A stretch of DNA of 64,000 nt. Source: JAGNDO01 sp963704975 (GTDB lineage: Bacteria > Chloroflexota > Anaerolineae > Caldilineales > Caldilineaceae). Under the pieces are notes generated by a model, which saw nothing but the letters and a program-made list of their open reading frames with translations, made no database searches and was not told the DNA's origin. This document shows, piece after piece, positions 10,844 to 20,595 of the stretch (the first letter of the stretch is position 1; every line of letters starts with the position of its first letter). Made by a program: the position numbers and the translations under genes. The stretch is from the NCBI GenBank assembly GCA_963704975.1, contig CAVPIK010000002.1:1-64000 (forward strand). The letters run 5' to 3'.

Positions 10844-13698
10844 ATGACAGTTTCTTTCACCATCAACGGTCGGCGGATGTCGGTTCCCGACGGCTCCACC
10901 ATTTTGGATGCAGCCCGCATCGGCGGCATTGAGATCCCCACCCTGTGCCATCACCCGGATCTGACCAATGTGGGCGCGTGCCGCATGTGCGTGGTCTCGG
11001 TGGAGCGGGCCCGGGGGGTGCAGACGGCCTGCACCACGCCTGTGATGGAAGGCATGGTGGTCGACACGGAGAGCAAGGAGGCCCGGGAGACCCGCAAGTT
11101 CGTGCTGGAGATGTTGCTCACGGACCATCCCAACGACTGCATGACCTGCGAGGTCAACGGGGACTGCGAGTTGCAGGATCTGGTCTACGACTACGAGGTG
11201 GCCTGGCCCGAACATAACGGCACCCGCCACACCTATCCCATCGATCCGGATCCCAACCCGTTTATCGCCATCGATCTCAACAAGTGCATCCTGTGCAGCC
11301 GCTGCATCCGGGCCTGCAATGAAATTCAGCACCGGGACGTGTGGAACTTCGCCTTCCGGGGCTTCAACACCGAGCTGGTGGCCGGGGCCGGTCAGCCCTT
11401 GCTGGAGGCCAGCTGCGAAAGCTGCGGCCAATGTGTGGCCTACTGCCCCGTGGGCGCGCTGACGGACAAGATGAGCCAGGGCCAGGGACGCGCCAGCCAG
11501 GTGACCAAGGTGCGCACCACCTGCTCCTATTGCGGCGTGGGCTGCAACTTCGACCTCAACGTGCGCAACAACCAGATCGTGCGGGTGACCAGCGCCCCCG
11601 ATGCGCCGGTCAACGGCATGGCCCTGTGCGTCAAAGGTCGCTATGGCTATGACTATGTGAACCACAAAGATCGCCTGGGCCGGCCCCTGGTGCGGGCCAA
11701 GTGGCTCTCCAATGTGGCGGAGCGGGTCGAGAGCGGCACCTGGCGCATGGCCGGGGTGGCCGAGAAACGCACGGGCGGCACCATCGTCTCCAACGGCAGC
11801 ACACCCGATCACGGACGACACCTTCATCGAAACCGACTGGGACAGCGCCCTGGATGTGGTGGCCGGGAAGTATGCCGACGTCAAGAAGGAACACGGGGGC
11901 GACGCCCTGGCGGTCCTGGCCTCGGCCAAGTGTACCAACGAGGAAAACTACCTCTTCAACAAGTTCACCCGCCAGATCATCGGGACAAATACCATCGACC
12001 ACTGCGCCCGGTTGTGACACAGCGCCACTGTCGCCGGTCTGGCGACCAGCTTTGGAAGCGGTGCGATGACCAATTCGATCCGGGACATCGCCCAAGATAG
12101 CCAGTGCATTTTCATCATTGGCAGCAACACCACGGAACAACACCCGGTGATCGGCACCAAGATCCGGCGGGCCAAGCGCATGCGCGGGGCCAAGCTGATC
12201 GTGGCCGATCCCCGACGCATCGACATCACCGACTACGCGGATCTCCACCTGCGCCACAAGCCGGGCACGGATCTGGCCCTGCTCAACGGCCTCATGCACG
12301 TCATCCTGCGGGAAGGCTGGCAGGACGACGAGTTCATCACCCAGCGCACGGAGGGCTTTGACGAGTTCAAGGCCATCGTCGAGAAGTACACCCCAGAGAT
12401 AGCCAGCGACATCACCGGCGTGCCCGCCGCGGACATCGAACTGGCCGCCCGCATGATGGCCGAAAACCGGCCCGGTTCGCTGCTCTATGCCATGGGCATC
12501 ACCCAGCACACGGTGGGCGTCCCCAACGTGATGGCCTGCGCCAACATCCAGATGTTGCTGGGCAACATGGGCGTGCCCGGCGGCGGCGTCAACCCCCTGC
12601 GGGGCCAGAACAATGTGCAGGGCGCCTGCGACATGGGCGGTCTGCCCAATGTCTATTCCGGCTATCAGAAGGTCACGGATGCCAGCCGTCCAGGCCAAGT
12701 TTGAACAGGCCTGGGGCGTCCCCCTCTCCAACCGCATCGGGCTGACCGTCACCGAGATGCTGAAGGCCGCCGAGGAGGGGCAGGTCAAATGCCTGTACAT
12801 CATCGGCGAGAACCCCATGACCAGCGACCCGGATCTGAATCACGTGCGCTTCTCGTTGCAGAAGACCGAGTTCATCGTCTCCCAGGACATCTTCTTCACC
12901 GAGACGGGCCAGTTCGCCGATGTGATCCTGCCCGCCGCCAGCTTTGTGGAAAAGGAAGGCACCTTCACCAACACGGAGCGGCGCATTCAGCGGGTGCGCA
13001 AGGCCATCAACCCGCCGGGCGAGGCCAAAACCGACGCCTGGATCGTGGCCGAGCTGGCCAAACGCATGATCGCCCTGGGCGCGGTGACGCCCAGCCCGGA
13101 CGCCCCCTTCGCCGGCTGGGACTACGCCAACCGTCGCCGATATCATGGACGAGGCGAACCACCTCACGCCCATCTATGCCGGTGTCACGTACGACCGTTT
13201 GACCGCGGGGGCGCAGCTTGCAATGGCCGGTTCCCTCGGTTGACCACCCCGGCACACCCGTTCTGCATGTGGGCAAGTTCAGCCGGGGCCTGGGTCTCTT
13301 CGTCGGTGCGGATCACGTGTCCCCTGCCGAAATGCCGAATGAAGAGTACCCCCTGATGTTGACCACGGGCCGGGTGCTCTATCACTGGCACGGCGGCGAG
13401 ATGACCCGGCGGGCCAGAGGGCTGGAGGCCGTCTATCCCGAGGCGCTGATCGAGATCAACCCCAAGGATGCGGAGAAGGCGGGGATTGATCGGCGACACG
13501 CTGATGAAGGTCCTCTCCCGGCGGGGAGAAATCACGGCCAAGGCCCAGATCACGGATCGGGTCGAGCCGGGCCTGATCTTTGCCACCTTCCACTTCCCCG
13601 ATTCGGCGGCCAACTTCCTCACCAACCCGGCCCTGGACCCCACGGCCAAGATCCCCGAATTCAAGGTGTGTGCCGTGCGGGTGGAAAATCTGAACTAG
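10844..13698 (+). CDS. fdhA: Formate dehydrogenase catalytic subunit, selenoprotein (about five frameshifts)
   Basis: The reconstructed protein is about 949 residues. The NuoG-like N-terminus carries a [2Fe-2S] site (C35, C46, C49, C63), a His-Cys [4Fe-4S] site (H95, C99, C102, C108), two ferredoxin motifs (C148-C158, C191-C201), then the molybdopterin-domain [4Fe-4S] motif (C227, C230, C234, C262). The bis-MGD catalytic domain follows. Codon 391 is TGA within HCARL-U-HSATVAGL, exactly where E. coli FdhF has selenocysteine (CARVUHGPSVAGL). The frame is open on both sides of the TGA and a SECIS-like hairpin follows. +1 errors near 11808, 12690, 13135, 13213 and 13490 interrupt the frame. It oxidises formate to CO2 (or the reverse), passing electrons to the NuoE/F-like subunits. 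A strong terminator follows. Confidence 0.9.
12015..12049 (+). promoter_or_regulatory. Selenocysteine codon and bacterial SECIS-like hairpin
   Basis: TGA at 12015-12017 is followed after 18 bases by a GGTCT apical loop (12036-12040) closed by a perfect 6-bp stem GTCGCC/GGCGAC (12030-12035 with 12041-12046). With one bulged base the stem extends through CTG/CAG to 12028 and 12049. As I recall it, E. coli fdhF also places GGUCU 18 bases after its UGA. SelB binds this element to direct selenocysteine insertion. Confidence 0.85.
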
Positions 13699-13733
13699 AC
13701 CGGGCGATCATCACCCCCAAGATCGATATCAAC

Positions 13734-13765
13734 AAAAATCCGGGCTGACATCAGCCCGGATTTTT
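13734..13765 (+). terminator. Intrinsic terminator after fdhA
   Basis: This is a perfect 15-base inverted repeat (AAAAATCCGGGCTGA and its complement) with a 2-base gap, ending in TTTTT, 35 bases after the fdhA stop. The A-run on the left arm makes it potentially bidirectional. Confidence 0.92.
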
Positions 13766-14012
13766 GTTACAATAGGGGTCATCTCCCAGCCAATCTTTCG
13801 AAAGGCAATGTGATTCCAGATCTTGACGAAGTCCGGCCTTTGCCAATCGGCTTCATACGCTTGGCAAAGCTTGGGATGGCGAAGCCTTTGGGTGGCAAGC
13901 GGAGTATACCCCAGGGCATTCCGAAGCGCCGCTGGACTCAAAAATGACCTTCACGCCCGCTGATTTTTGTATTGGCGAAAGCGGCATCTGGTTTTTTTCG
14001 AGGAGGCACACA

Positions 14013-14585
14013 ATGGCCCGCAAACAACAACCCACCGCCGTCTTTCAACTCAAGATCAGCCTGGCCAACATCAGCCCGCCCATTTGGCGACGGGTGTTGG
14101 TCCCGGCCACCTTCACCCTGGCTGACCTGCACAAGCTGATCCAGGCCGCGTTTGAGTGGGCAGGCTACCATCTGCACATGTTCGACGTGGACGGGATCGA
14201 ATATGGCGAACCCAGCGATGACGATTTTTACGAAGTGCAGGACGAGCGCAAGATTCGCCTGGACCAGTTCGTGTCCGGCGAAAAGTACAAGTTCCGCTAC
14301 ACCTACGATTTCGGCGATGACTGGGAACACATCATTTTGGTGGAGAAGATCCTGCCCGTGGACCCGGCCCAGATCTACCCGTTCTGCATCAAGGGCAAGC
14401 GGGCCACACCGCCCGAGGATGTGGGCGGCCCTTGGGGCTACGCCGACTTTTTGGAGACGATTGCCGATCCGGAAAGTGCGGAATACGACGACATGATGGA
14501 GTGGGCCGGCGGGGACTTTGACCCTGAAGACTTTGATCTGCTCATGACCAACGCTCACATCCAATACGAATTCAAGAAACGTTGA
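14013..14585 (+). CDS. Plasmid pRiA4b ORF-3-like family protein
   Basis: This 190-residue protein fits the pRiA4b ORF-3-like family: early KISLANISPPIWRRVLVP, then the acidic and aromatic core FRYTYDFGDDWEH. Molecular function is not established for the family; members occur on plasmids and chromosomes, often alone. The start at 14013 is chosen because GAGGAGG lies 7 bases upstream; the frame is open farther upstream but has no ribosome binding site there. No signal peptide or membrane helix. It follows the fdhA terminator, so it is a separate transcript, and is followed closely by the peptidase gene. Confidence 0.85.
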   Translation: MARKQQPTAVFQLKISLANISPPIWRRVLVPATFTLADLHKLIQAAFEWAGYHLHMFDVDGIEYGEPSDDDFYEVQDERKIRLDQFVSGEKYKFRYTYDFGDDWEHIILVEKILPVDPAQIYPFCIKGKRATPPEDVGGPWGYADFLETIADPESAEYDDMMEWAGGDFDPEDFDLLMTNAHIQYEFKKR

Positions 14586-14596
14586 GACCCAAACCC

Positions 14597-16671
14597 ATGA
14601 CCAAGCTAACCTACCCCACCACCCCCACGGTCTGACCAGATCGATGACTTCCACGGCACGCCCGTGGCCGACCCTTTCCGCTGGCTGGAAGAGACCGACG
14701 CCCCGGAAACCAAAGCCTGGATCAAGGCCCAAAACGGGGTCACGGTTGACTTTTTAGAGCAAATTGCGGCGAGAGAACCCATCCGCCAGCGGCTGACCGA
14801 ACTGTGGGACTTCCCCAAGCGCTGGGCCCCCGTCCCCAAAGGGGATCGCATCTTTCAACTGCGCAACACCGGGCTGCAAAACCAGGATGTGCTCTTTGTG
14901 ATGGACAGCCCGACCGACGAGGGCCGGGTGCTCCTGGACCCCAACACCCTCTCCGCCGACGGCACCGTGGCCCTCAGCCAGTGGTCGCGTGAGCAACAAT
15001 GGCCGCTATCTGGCCTATGCCACCAGCGCCAGCGGATCCGACTGGCTGACGTGGCATGTGCGGGGGGTGGAGACGGGCGCGGATCTGGCGGACCAGATCG
15101 AGTGGAGCAAGTTCTCCGGCGCCAGTTGGGCCGGGGACAGCAGCGGCTTCTACTATGCCCGCTACGACGCCCCGGACGCGGGCCAGGACTATCTGAGCGT
15201 CAACTATTTCCAGAAGATCTACTTCCACCGCCTGGGCACGGAACAGGCCGAGGACGTGCTCGTCTACGAGCGACCGGACCAAAAAGAGTGGGGCTTCAAC
15301 GCCCAGGTCAGCGACGACGGCGACTATCTGGTCGTCCACGTCTGGCAGGGGACCGATGTGCGCAACCGCTTCTTCTTCCAAAAGCTGGGCGGCGGATGCC
15401 GAGATGGTGGAATTGATTCCAGATCTTGAGGCGGCCTATACCTTCGTGGGCAACGATGGCCCGATCTTTTATCTCTACCACCAATCTCGACGCCCCCAAG
15501 GGCCGTCTGATTGCCATTGACACCCTTCATCCAAAAAAAGAAAAATGGCGCACCCTGATCCCCGAAGGCGAGGACACCTTGGAAATGGTGAAGATGGTCC
15601 ACGACGAATTTGTGGCCCTCACCCTGCACCACGCCCACCACCGGCTGACCCGCTACGATCTGACGCGGCCAGCTTATCGGCGAGATCGACTTGCCCGGCC
15701 TGGGGTCCATCCCGGCCAACGGCGGCGCCCTCAACCTGGCCGGCAAGCCCACGGGGGACGAGCTTTTCTACGGCTTCTGGTCCTTCCTGCACCCGGTCAG
15801 CCTCTATCGCTTCGACTTCCACACCGGCCAAAGCGAGCTGATCTTCGCCCCGGATTTGCCCTTCGACACCAGCGAATACGAGACCCGGCAGGTCTTCGCC
15901 CCCAGCCCGGACGGCACGCTGATCCCCCTCTTTCTCACCCACCGCCGGGGCATGGCCCTGGACGGCCAGAACCCCACCCTGCTCTACGGCTACGGCGGCT
16001 TCAACATCTCCCTCACCCCCAGCTTTGCGGTCAGCCGCCTGGTTTGGCTGGAGATGGGGGGCGTGTACGCGTCGGCCAACCTGCGGGGCGGCGGCGAATA
16101 TGGCGAGGCGTGGCATCAGGCCGGGATGAAGCAGAACAAACAAAACGTGTTCGACGACTTCATCGCTTGTGCTGAATTTCTGACTGCTGAAAAAATCACC
16201 CAGCCTGGGAAACTGGGCATTATGGGCGGCTCCAACGGGGGGCTGCTGGTGGGTGCTTGCATGACCCAACGTCCCGATCTGTTCGGGGCCGCGGTGCCCG
16301 CCGTGGGGGTGATGGACATGCTGCGCTTCCACAAGTTCACCATCGGCTGGGCCTGGGTCAGCGACTACGGCAGCGCCGAGAACCCGGAGGATTTCCCCAC
16401 CCTGCTGGCCTATTCGCCCCTGCACAACCTCAAACCGGGCATCGCCTATCCCGCCACCCTGGTCACCACCGGGGATCACGACGACCGGGTCGTGCCCGGC
16501 CACTCCTTCAAATTCGCCGCCGCCCTCCAAGCCGCCCAGGCCGGGGACGCGCCCACCCTGATCCGCATCCAAACCAAGGCCGGCCACGGCGCGGGCAAGC
16601 CCACGGCCATCCTGATCCAGGAATCCGCGGACGTGTGGGCCTTCCTGTCCCATGCGTTGGAGATGGGATGA
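14597..16671 (+). CDS. Prolyl oligopeptidase, S9A family (about five frameshifts)
   Basis: The reconstructed protein is about 689 residues. An N-terminal segment (FHGTPVADPFRWLEE) leads into a seven-bladed propeller. The C-terminal alpha/beta-hydrolase domain has the nucleophile serine in GGSNGGLL, the acid in DHDDRV and the histidine in KAGHGAGK. It is a cytosolic serine peptidase cleaving short peptides after proline. The ATG at 14597 is chosen from family alignment; a T inserted in GTCGAC near 14632 creates an early TGA. Further +1 sites lie near 14993, 15400, 15465 and 15672. The stop overlaps the next start (ATGA). Confidence 0.87.
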
Positions 16672-16937
16672 GCATAGCCGCCGCCGTGTTCCAAGCCGAA
16701 GAGCGGCTGGCCCGCGCCCATGAGACGATGGATCTGGCCATTATCGCCGAACTTCTGCACCCGAATTACGTGATGCTTCAGCCCAATGGCCAAGTTGAAA
16801 ACCGGCAGGACATACTGGACTCGTACCGCTCCGGCAAGCGTCATTGGGACATGGCTCGGGTGGGTGACATGACTGTGCGGCTGGCTGGCGAGACGGCCAC
16901 AGTCACCGGACGTTGGCGGTGCTGCTGGGACGGATGA
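16668..16937 (+). pseudogene. SnoaL/DUF4440-like protein, truncated
   Basis: The ATG overlaps the peptidase stop (ATGA). About 80 residues fit the start of a nuclear-transport-factor-2-like (SnoaL/DUF4440) fold: an N-terminal helix, ELLHPNYVMLQPNGQVENRQDIL, then strands ending VTGRW. The usual family length is about 120 residues. After about 16920 the frame is lost, and no other frame continues it convincingly before the decayed region beginning near 16950. Either a frameshift plus a real junction, or genuine truncation by rearrangement. Such domains bind small ligands; no role can be assigned. Confidence 0.5.
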
Positions 16938-16949
16938 CACGGCCGCTTC

Positions 16950-18298
16950 GTCTAGTGTGGGGTGGCACGGCGGATACGCTGGCGCAATGCCTCGTCCGCA
17001 TCGGCGCGGACAGTCAGAAGGCTGGCGCAAGATCGGCGTACGTTCAGCCGAAGTAAGCGAACAATTATCGCTGTGCCGCATGCGAACTGGTGTGTATTCT
17101 CCGGCCGCCTGCACTCGTGGCGATCGCCTGCCGGCCCCTGCACCGCGCGTTCCTCCCCGGCCCCGCGGCCCGCCCCACTTCCCCTGTTGACCCACCTAGT
17201 CCCCACGCGCCCTTCCACCCGTTCCGCAGGGCCAAGCCGGAGTCTGCGCGCCACACCGCGTCGCACCTGGCGCTGCCCTGGTCTCACGTGCTCCACGCCG
17301 AGCCCATGCACAAAAGAGGCTGCCGCCGTAGATCCATGGCGGGTTGGCGCCGATGGTGCTTTCGGTCACGGTAACGTCACCATTCGCAAGGATGCCAGCC
17401 GGCGTCATCGTGGCTGTGTTGGCGCGATGGTGCTTGACGATGGACAGTGACACCCTATTCCATGCGCTGATGCCACGCCGTTGGCGGCCGAATTGCCGGA
17501 AACGATGGAGCGCAGCAGTGTGCCATCGCCCATATCCCCCCGCCGTCTCCGCTGGCCGTGTTGCCGCTCCACCAAGCCCTGGGTCGGATCCATATTGGCC
17601 GATAGCGCCGCCGCCGTCGCCGCCAGCGGCATCTTGCCCCGGAGAACAACATCAATGGCTGTAATTGGCTCCGCATCGACAGGCGACCGCCGCCAGAGCG
17701 GCGGTATTGCTAGGACATGATGTGTCTCCGGATCGTGGCGCCGGGGTGAGTCATGACAAGGCCACGCCGTACGGCTGTGTTCCCGAAGATACTGCTGTCG
17801 ATGATTGTGACCCAAGGCCGATCTGTCGCTCCTCCTCCGCGCGATCGCGTCGCAAGCTGGTTCGCTAGCAGCAAGTGATTGTTGCTGAACGTAGTCCCCG
17901 TGATGAACGACAGAGGCGCGTGTACCTGCAATCCCGCCCCTGGGGAGCGCCGCAGCCAGCCTCGGTGACGGTGTGACGATGTGCGACATTGTCACGAATC
18001 GTGCTGTCTCAACGAGGTTGACCGGGTTAAGCCGCTCAGAACCGATCTCAATGTAGTCGATACCAGCGCCTGACGGCGGGTGATTTTCGGTACGGCGGTA
18101 TTCTGCAACCGTGCTGCGCGTGAGCGTGACGGCGGAGCCAGAGATCATTTAGAAATCAGTCCTGCACCTCTAGGCGGCGCGGTTGTGAGCGAAAGTGCTA
18201 TCTGTGATGTCTACCAGCCGGGTCCCAGCGGCAACCACCGTCCACATCCGTAAAGTACCTGCTCGATCGCGCTGTTCGTGATGGTCAAGTTGTCGGCG
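16950..18298 (-). pseudogene. Decayed right-handed beta-helix repeat protein (many frameshifts)
   Basis: No continuous frame exists here. On the minus strand short stretches in different frames read like repeats of parallel beta-helix proteins with T/S/N-rich turns: DNLTITNSAI near 18285, SAVTLTRSTV near 18135, ITGTTFSNNH near 17895, VTIIDSSIFGNTAV near 17810, SGNTASGDGGGI near 17565, LLRSIVSGNSAA near 17510 and GDVTVTESTI near 17370. This resembles CSLREA or choice-of-anchor-Q surface proteins. The density of breaks exceeds that of neighbouring genes, so this looks like a true remnant, though sequencing errors may add to it. Confidence 0.45.
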
Positions 18299-18529
18299 TT
18301 AGGGTCGCCAATCCGTGAGCAGATAGGTGGCGGCGGGGAATTTCATGTTGCTGCGGATCAGTTTGCGGCGTTTGAGGGCGTCGATCACGGCGGGGTCAAC
18401 ATCGAAGGCGGGCGCGGCCAGGGGGTGGAGTTTGGACAGCTTCTCCCCGTCCATGCTGCGGTGGGTCTTGAGGGTGCCGCCCTGGGCCACGGCCCGCAAA
18501 ACGGCTTCTTCGGATGGCGAAAGTTTCAT
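18299..18529 (-). CDS. Small hypothetical protein, possible winged-helix fold (76 aa)
   Basis: The 76-residue frame begins MKLSPSEEAVLRAVAQGGTLK and contains two helices, a PAVIDALKRRKLI helix and a C-terminal hairpin, a pattern compatible with a small winged helix-turn-helix. I do not recognise a family. The start at 18529 is preferred over an upstream in-frame Met that lies inside the palindromic repeat. It lies at the downstream end of the radical-SAM cluster on the same strand, separated by a 97-base palindrome. Confidence 0.5.
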   Translation of the reverse strand: MKLSPSEEAVLRAVAQGGTLKTHRSMDGEKLSKLHPLAAPAFDVDPAVIDALKRRKLIRSNMKFPAATYLLTDWRP

Positions 18530-18542
18530 GGTGCATGATCCA

Positions 18543-18639
18543 AAATAGGCCACGGATTGTACGGATTGAACGGATCAAAACGGATTCTTAAAAGAAATCC
18601 GTAAAAATCCGTCTCATCCGTAAAATCCGTGGCCTATTT
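18543..18639. repeat. Palindrome of degenerate ACGGATT units
   Basis: The outer arms (AAATAGGCCACGGAT and complement) are perfect. The interior contains several loosely spaced ACGGAT units on the left and ATCCGT units on the right, giving a long imperfect hairpin between two minus-strand genes. Confidence 0.75.
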
Positions 18640-18640
18640 C

Positions 18641-18847
18641 TTACCCCAACTCAGCCACATGCTCTTGAAGCTGCCGCTGGTTGATCTTCTCGTAGACCTC
18701 CGGCAAAATCTCCGCCATCTCCGCCTCGGACAGGCGGATGGCCAGGATTTCCAGCGCATCCTCCGGCGACTCGCCGTAGGCCAGCTTCTTCTTGCCGTTC
18801 TTCATCTCAAACAGATACATGTAGTGGGGATTGGAAAAGCTGCTCAT
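18641..18847 (-). CDS. Small protein translationally coupled to a radical-SAM gene (68 aa)
   Basis: The 68-residue protein begins MSSFSNPHYMYLFEM. Its ATG overlaps the TGA of the upstream radical-SAM gene (ATGA), strong evidence that it is real. It has a basic patch (KNGKKK), then an acidic helical half (SPEDALEILAIRLSEAEMAEIL). I know no family for it. No signal peptide, no Cys, and no core-peptide-like tail rich in Cys/Ser/Thr. It could be a partner, regulator or substrate of the radical-SAM enzymes; nothing seen discriminates between these. Confidence 0.7.
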   Translation of the reverse strand: MSSFSNPHYMYLFEMKNGKKKLAYGESPEDALEILAIRLSEAEMAEILPEVYEKINQRQLQEHVAELG

Positions 18848-20264
18848 GCTTTCACCAACGCTTCCTGATACAGGCCCTTGTAGCCCCGGTTGCGCTCTTC
18901 GGTCCGAGAGGCCGCTGTTGACCTCGGCGTCGTACTTGCCGGCCAGCAGCTCCCGATAGAACTGATAGTCCACGCCCATCACCTTCTCGTCGTCCGGGAA
19001 GCGGTGATAGTTGTCCTTGGACATCAGGCTCTTGCCCTCGGCGATCAGCTGGAAGCCCAGGGCCGAGCCGGGATAGGGCGCATAGAAGGAGATGGACGGG
19101 AAGACCCGCTTCATGCGTTTGAGCATGCGCATGGTCTTGAAGGCGTCCTCGGGCTGCTCGCCGGGGATGCCCAGCATGATGTTGGACCAGAACTTGGGCG
19201 GCTGCTTGCCCTCGGCCTCCATCTCGTCGCCGATGCGGTTGACCAGGTCGATGGCGAAGTAGTTGTCCTCTTCGGTGCATTCCTTGTTCAGCAGCTTGAG
19301 GATGCGGTCGCTGCCCGACTCGAAGCCGATGGAGATCAGTGTTCCAGTTGGTCTCCCGGATCAGCGCCTCGAACAGATCGGGCCACTGGCGCACGGTGTC
19401 CGCCCGGCCCGCCGCCCAGTAGGGCCAGACTTTGTTGGCCTGGCGCGGGATACTTTTCGATCCACTCCTTCAGCCAGCTTGGGGTTCTGGAAGAACATGG
19501 AGTCGTGGATCACCACCGAGCCGACGCCGTAGTTGTCGTCCAGGTAGTTCAGCTCGTCGATCACCATGATCCACCGGCCGGCGGCCCATGTTGGGGATGT
19601 AGGAGTTCTCGTTGCAGAAGACGCACTGCCACGGGCAGACCCGGCTGGTGATGATCGTCGCCACCGGCCGGCGGGCCCCAGCCGCATTCCGGCTCCAAGG
19701 GCCAGTTGAACTTGCGGCGCAGCTTGCGGCTGGCCGGCTTGGGCCACAGCGTGCGGTCGATCATCGGCCACTCGGCCATGGACTTGGCGCCCTGCGCCTT
19801 GCAAGCAGCCGGGGAAAGCTGCCCGGATCCCGCACCAGATCCACGATCACCTTTTCGCCCGGCCCCTGGCAGATGTGGTCAAACTCCGGCACGGCCACCA
19901 TCTCGTCCGGCGCGACGGTGGCGTGCATGCCGCCGGCCAGGACCATGCCGTTGGGATTGACTTCCTTGAAGATCTGGGCGGCCTTGCAGCCCGGCCGGGA
20001 AGGTGTAGCTGCGCACGTTCATCAGCACCATTTCGTAGCCCGGCGATCTGCTTGCGCAACTGCTCCCAGGAGGTCACCGCGCGGGTCGAGACCACGTCGG
20101 TCATGATGCCGTTCTGGTGCAGGATGGTGCGCAGCAGGCCCAGCCCGTGGTCCTGCCACTGCTCGTGCGGGCCATCCGGGTTGACCAGATCGCCCAGGTC
20201 GCCCAGGTCGATCCAGACGATTCTTGGATTGCCGTTTCTTACCAAAAAGCCAAGGAAAATTCAT
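18844..20264 (-). CDS. B12-binding-type radical SAM protein, fourth of cluster (multiple frameshifts)
   Basis: About 470 residues when reconstructed. The N-terminal part resembles a cobalamin-binding Rossmann domain (IVWIDLGDLGDL, later MVLAGGMHATVAPDEM and GPGEKVIVDLV). The radical-SAM domain has the CxxxCxxC motif CPWQCVFC. The C-terminal half has LGIPGEQPEDAFKTMRML and FYAPYPGSALG, as in the BchE-like family. At least five frame breaks lie near 18895, 19340, 19455, 19575 and 20000, with others likely. The true end is TGA at 18846-18844, overlapping the 68-residue gene. The ATG at 20264 is chosen by frame; its ribosome binding site is weak. Substrate unknown. Confidence 0.78.
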
Positions 20265-20294
20265 GTTATCTATCCCTATTTCTTGTCGAACACC

Positions 20295-20323
20295 TTGACA
20301 GGTGCCAGATCAAACTGTACAAT
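20295..20323 (+). promoter_or_regulatory. Near-consensus sigma-70 promoter and operator of the toxin-antitoxin pair
   Basis: TTGACA (20295-20300), a 17-base spacer and TACAAT (20318-20323). The -10 region overlaps two direct copies of ACTGTACA separated by 4 bases, each containing the palindrome TGTACA. This is the arrangement expected for autorepression by an antitoxin. Confidence 0.8.
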
Positions 20324-20361
20324 CAACTGTACACACTTTTGTGCATTCAAGGAGTATACCA

Positions 20362-20595
20362 ATGGAAACAGTCACATTCACTGAATTTCGTAAACAAGCA
20401 TCGGGCATTCTCACCAAAGTTGAGCAAGGCCAAAGTTTTGTCATCATCCGGCATGGGCGACCCGTGGCGGAAATGATGCCCTATCAAATGCCTCCGCAAG
20501 CCCAACCAGCCTGGAAACGACCGGGAATTCGCCTGCAACGTAGCGGTGCCGCCCTCTCCACAGCCATTCTTGCCGAACGGGAGGAGGATGCATGA
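20362..20595 (+). CDS. Antitoxin, Phd/YefM-like
   Basis: A 77-residue protein beginning METVTFTEFRKQASGILTKV, the typical Phd/YefM DNA-binding N-terminus with the FVIIRHGRPVAEM segment, followed by a short variable C-terminus that would wrap the toxin. GGAGTATACC precedes the ATG. It overlaps the toxin gene by ATGA. The protein is expected to repress its own promoter at the ACTGTACA repeats. The pair is on the plus strand inside a minus-strand radical-SAM cluster, suggesting later insertion. Confidence 0.88.
   Translation: METVTFTEFRKQASGILTKVEQGQSFVIIRHGRPVAEMMPYQMPPQAQPAWKRPGIRLQRSGAALSTAILAEREEDA

Noticed and set aside
12015..12017. TGA as a sequencing error or true stop in fdhA
   Set aside because: The TGA is at the conserved selenocysteine position, the frame is unchanged across it, and a SECIS-like hairpin with matching spacing follows. 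The errors elsewhere in the window are indels, not substitutions.
8464..13698. Annotation as complex I NuoE-NuoF-NuoG
   Set aside because: The third subunit has the formate dehydrogenase active-site motif with a selenocysteine codon and the second has HydB-type extra ferredoxin modules. Complex I parts lie separately at 29.6-33.4 kb.
17405..18148. A 247-codon minus-strand open frame as a real gene
   Set aside because: Only its first part shows a beta-helix-like motif; the rest reads as unrelated composition, and the matching motifs continue in other frames. It is a by-product of the decayed gene.
18543..18639. CRISPR-like array of ACGGATT words
   Set aside because: The words are short, degenerate, inverted across the centre and have no unique spacers. 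No cas gene is in the window. The same holds for the other word-type palindromes.
20302..20361. Longer N-terminus for the first antitoxin
   Set aside because: It would start inside the promoter, and the ATG at 20362 has a proper ribosome binding site and matches the family start.
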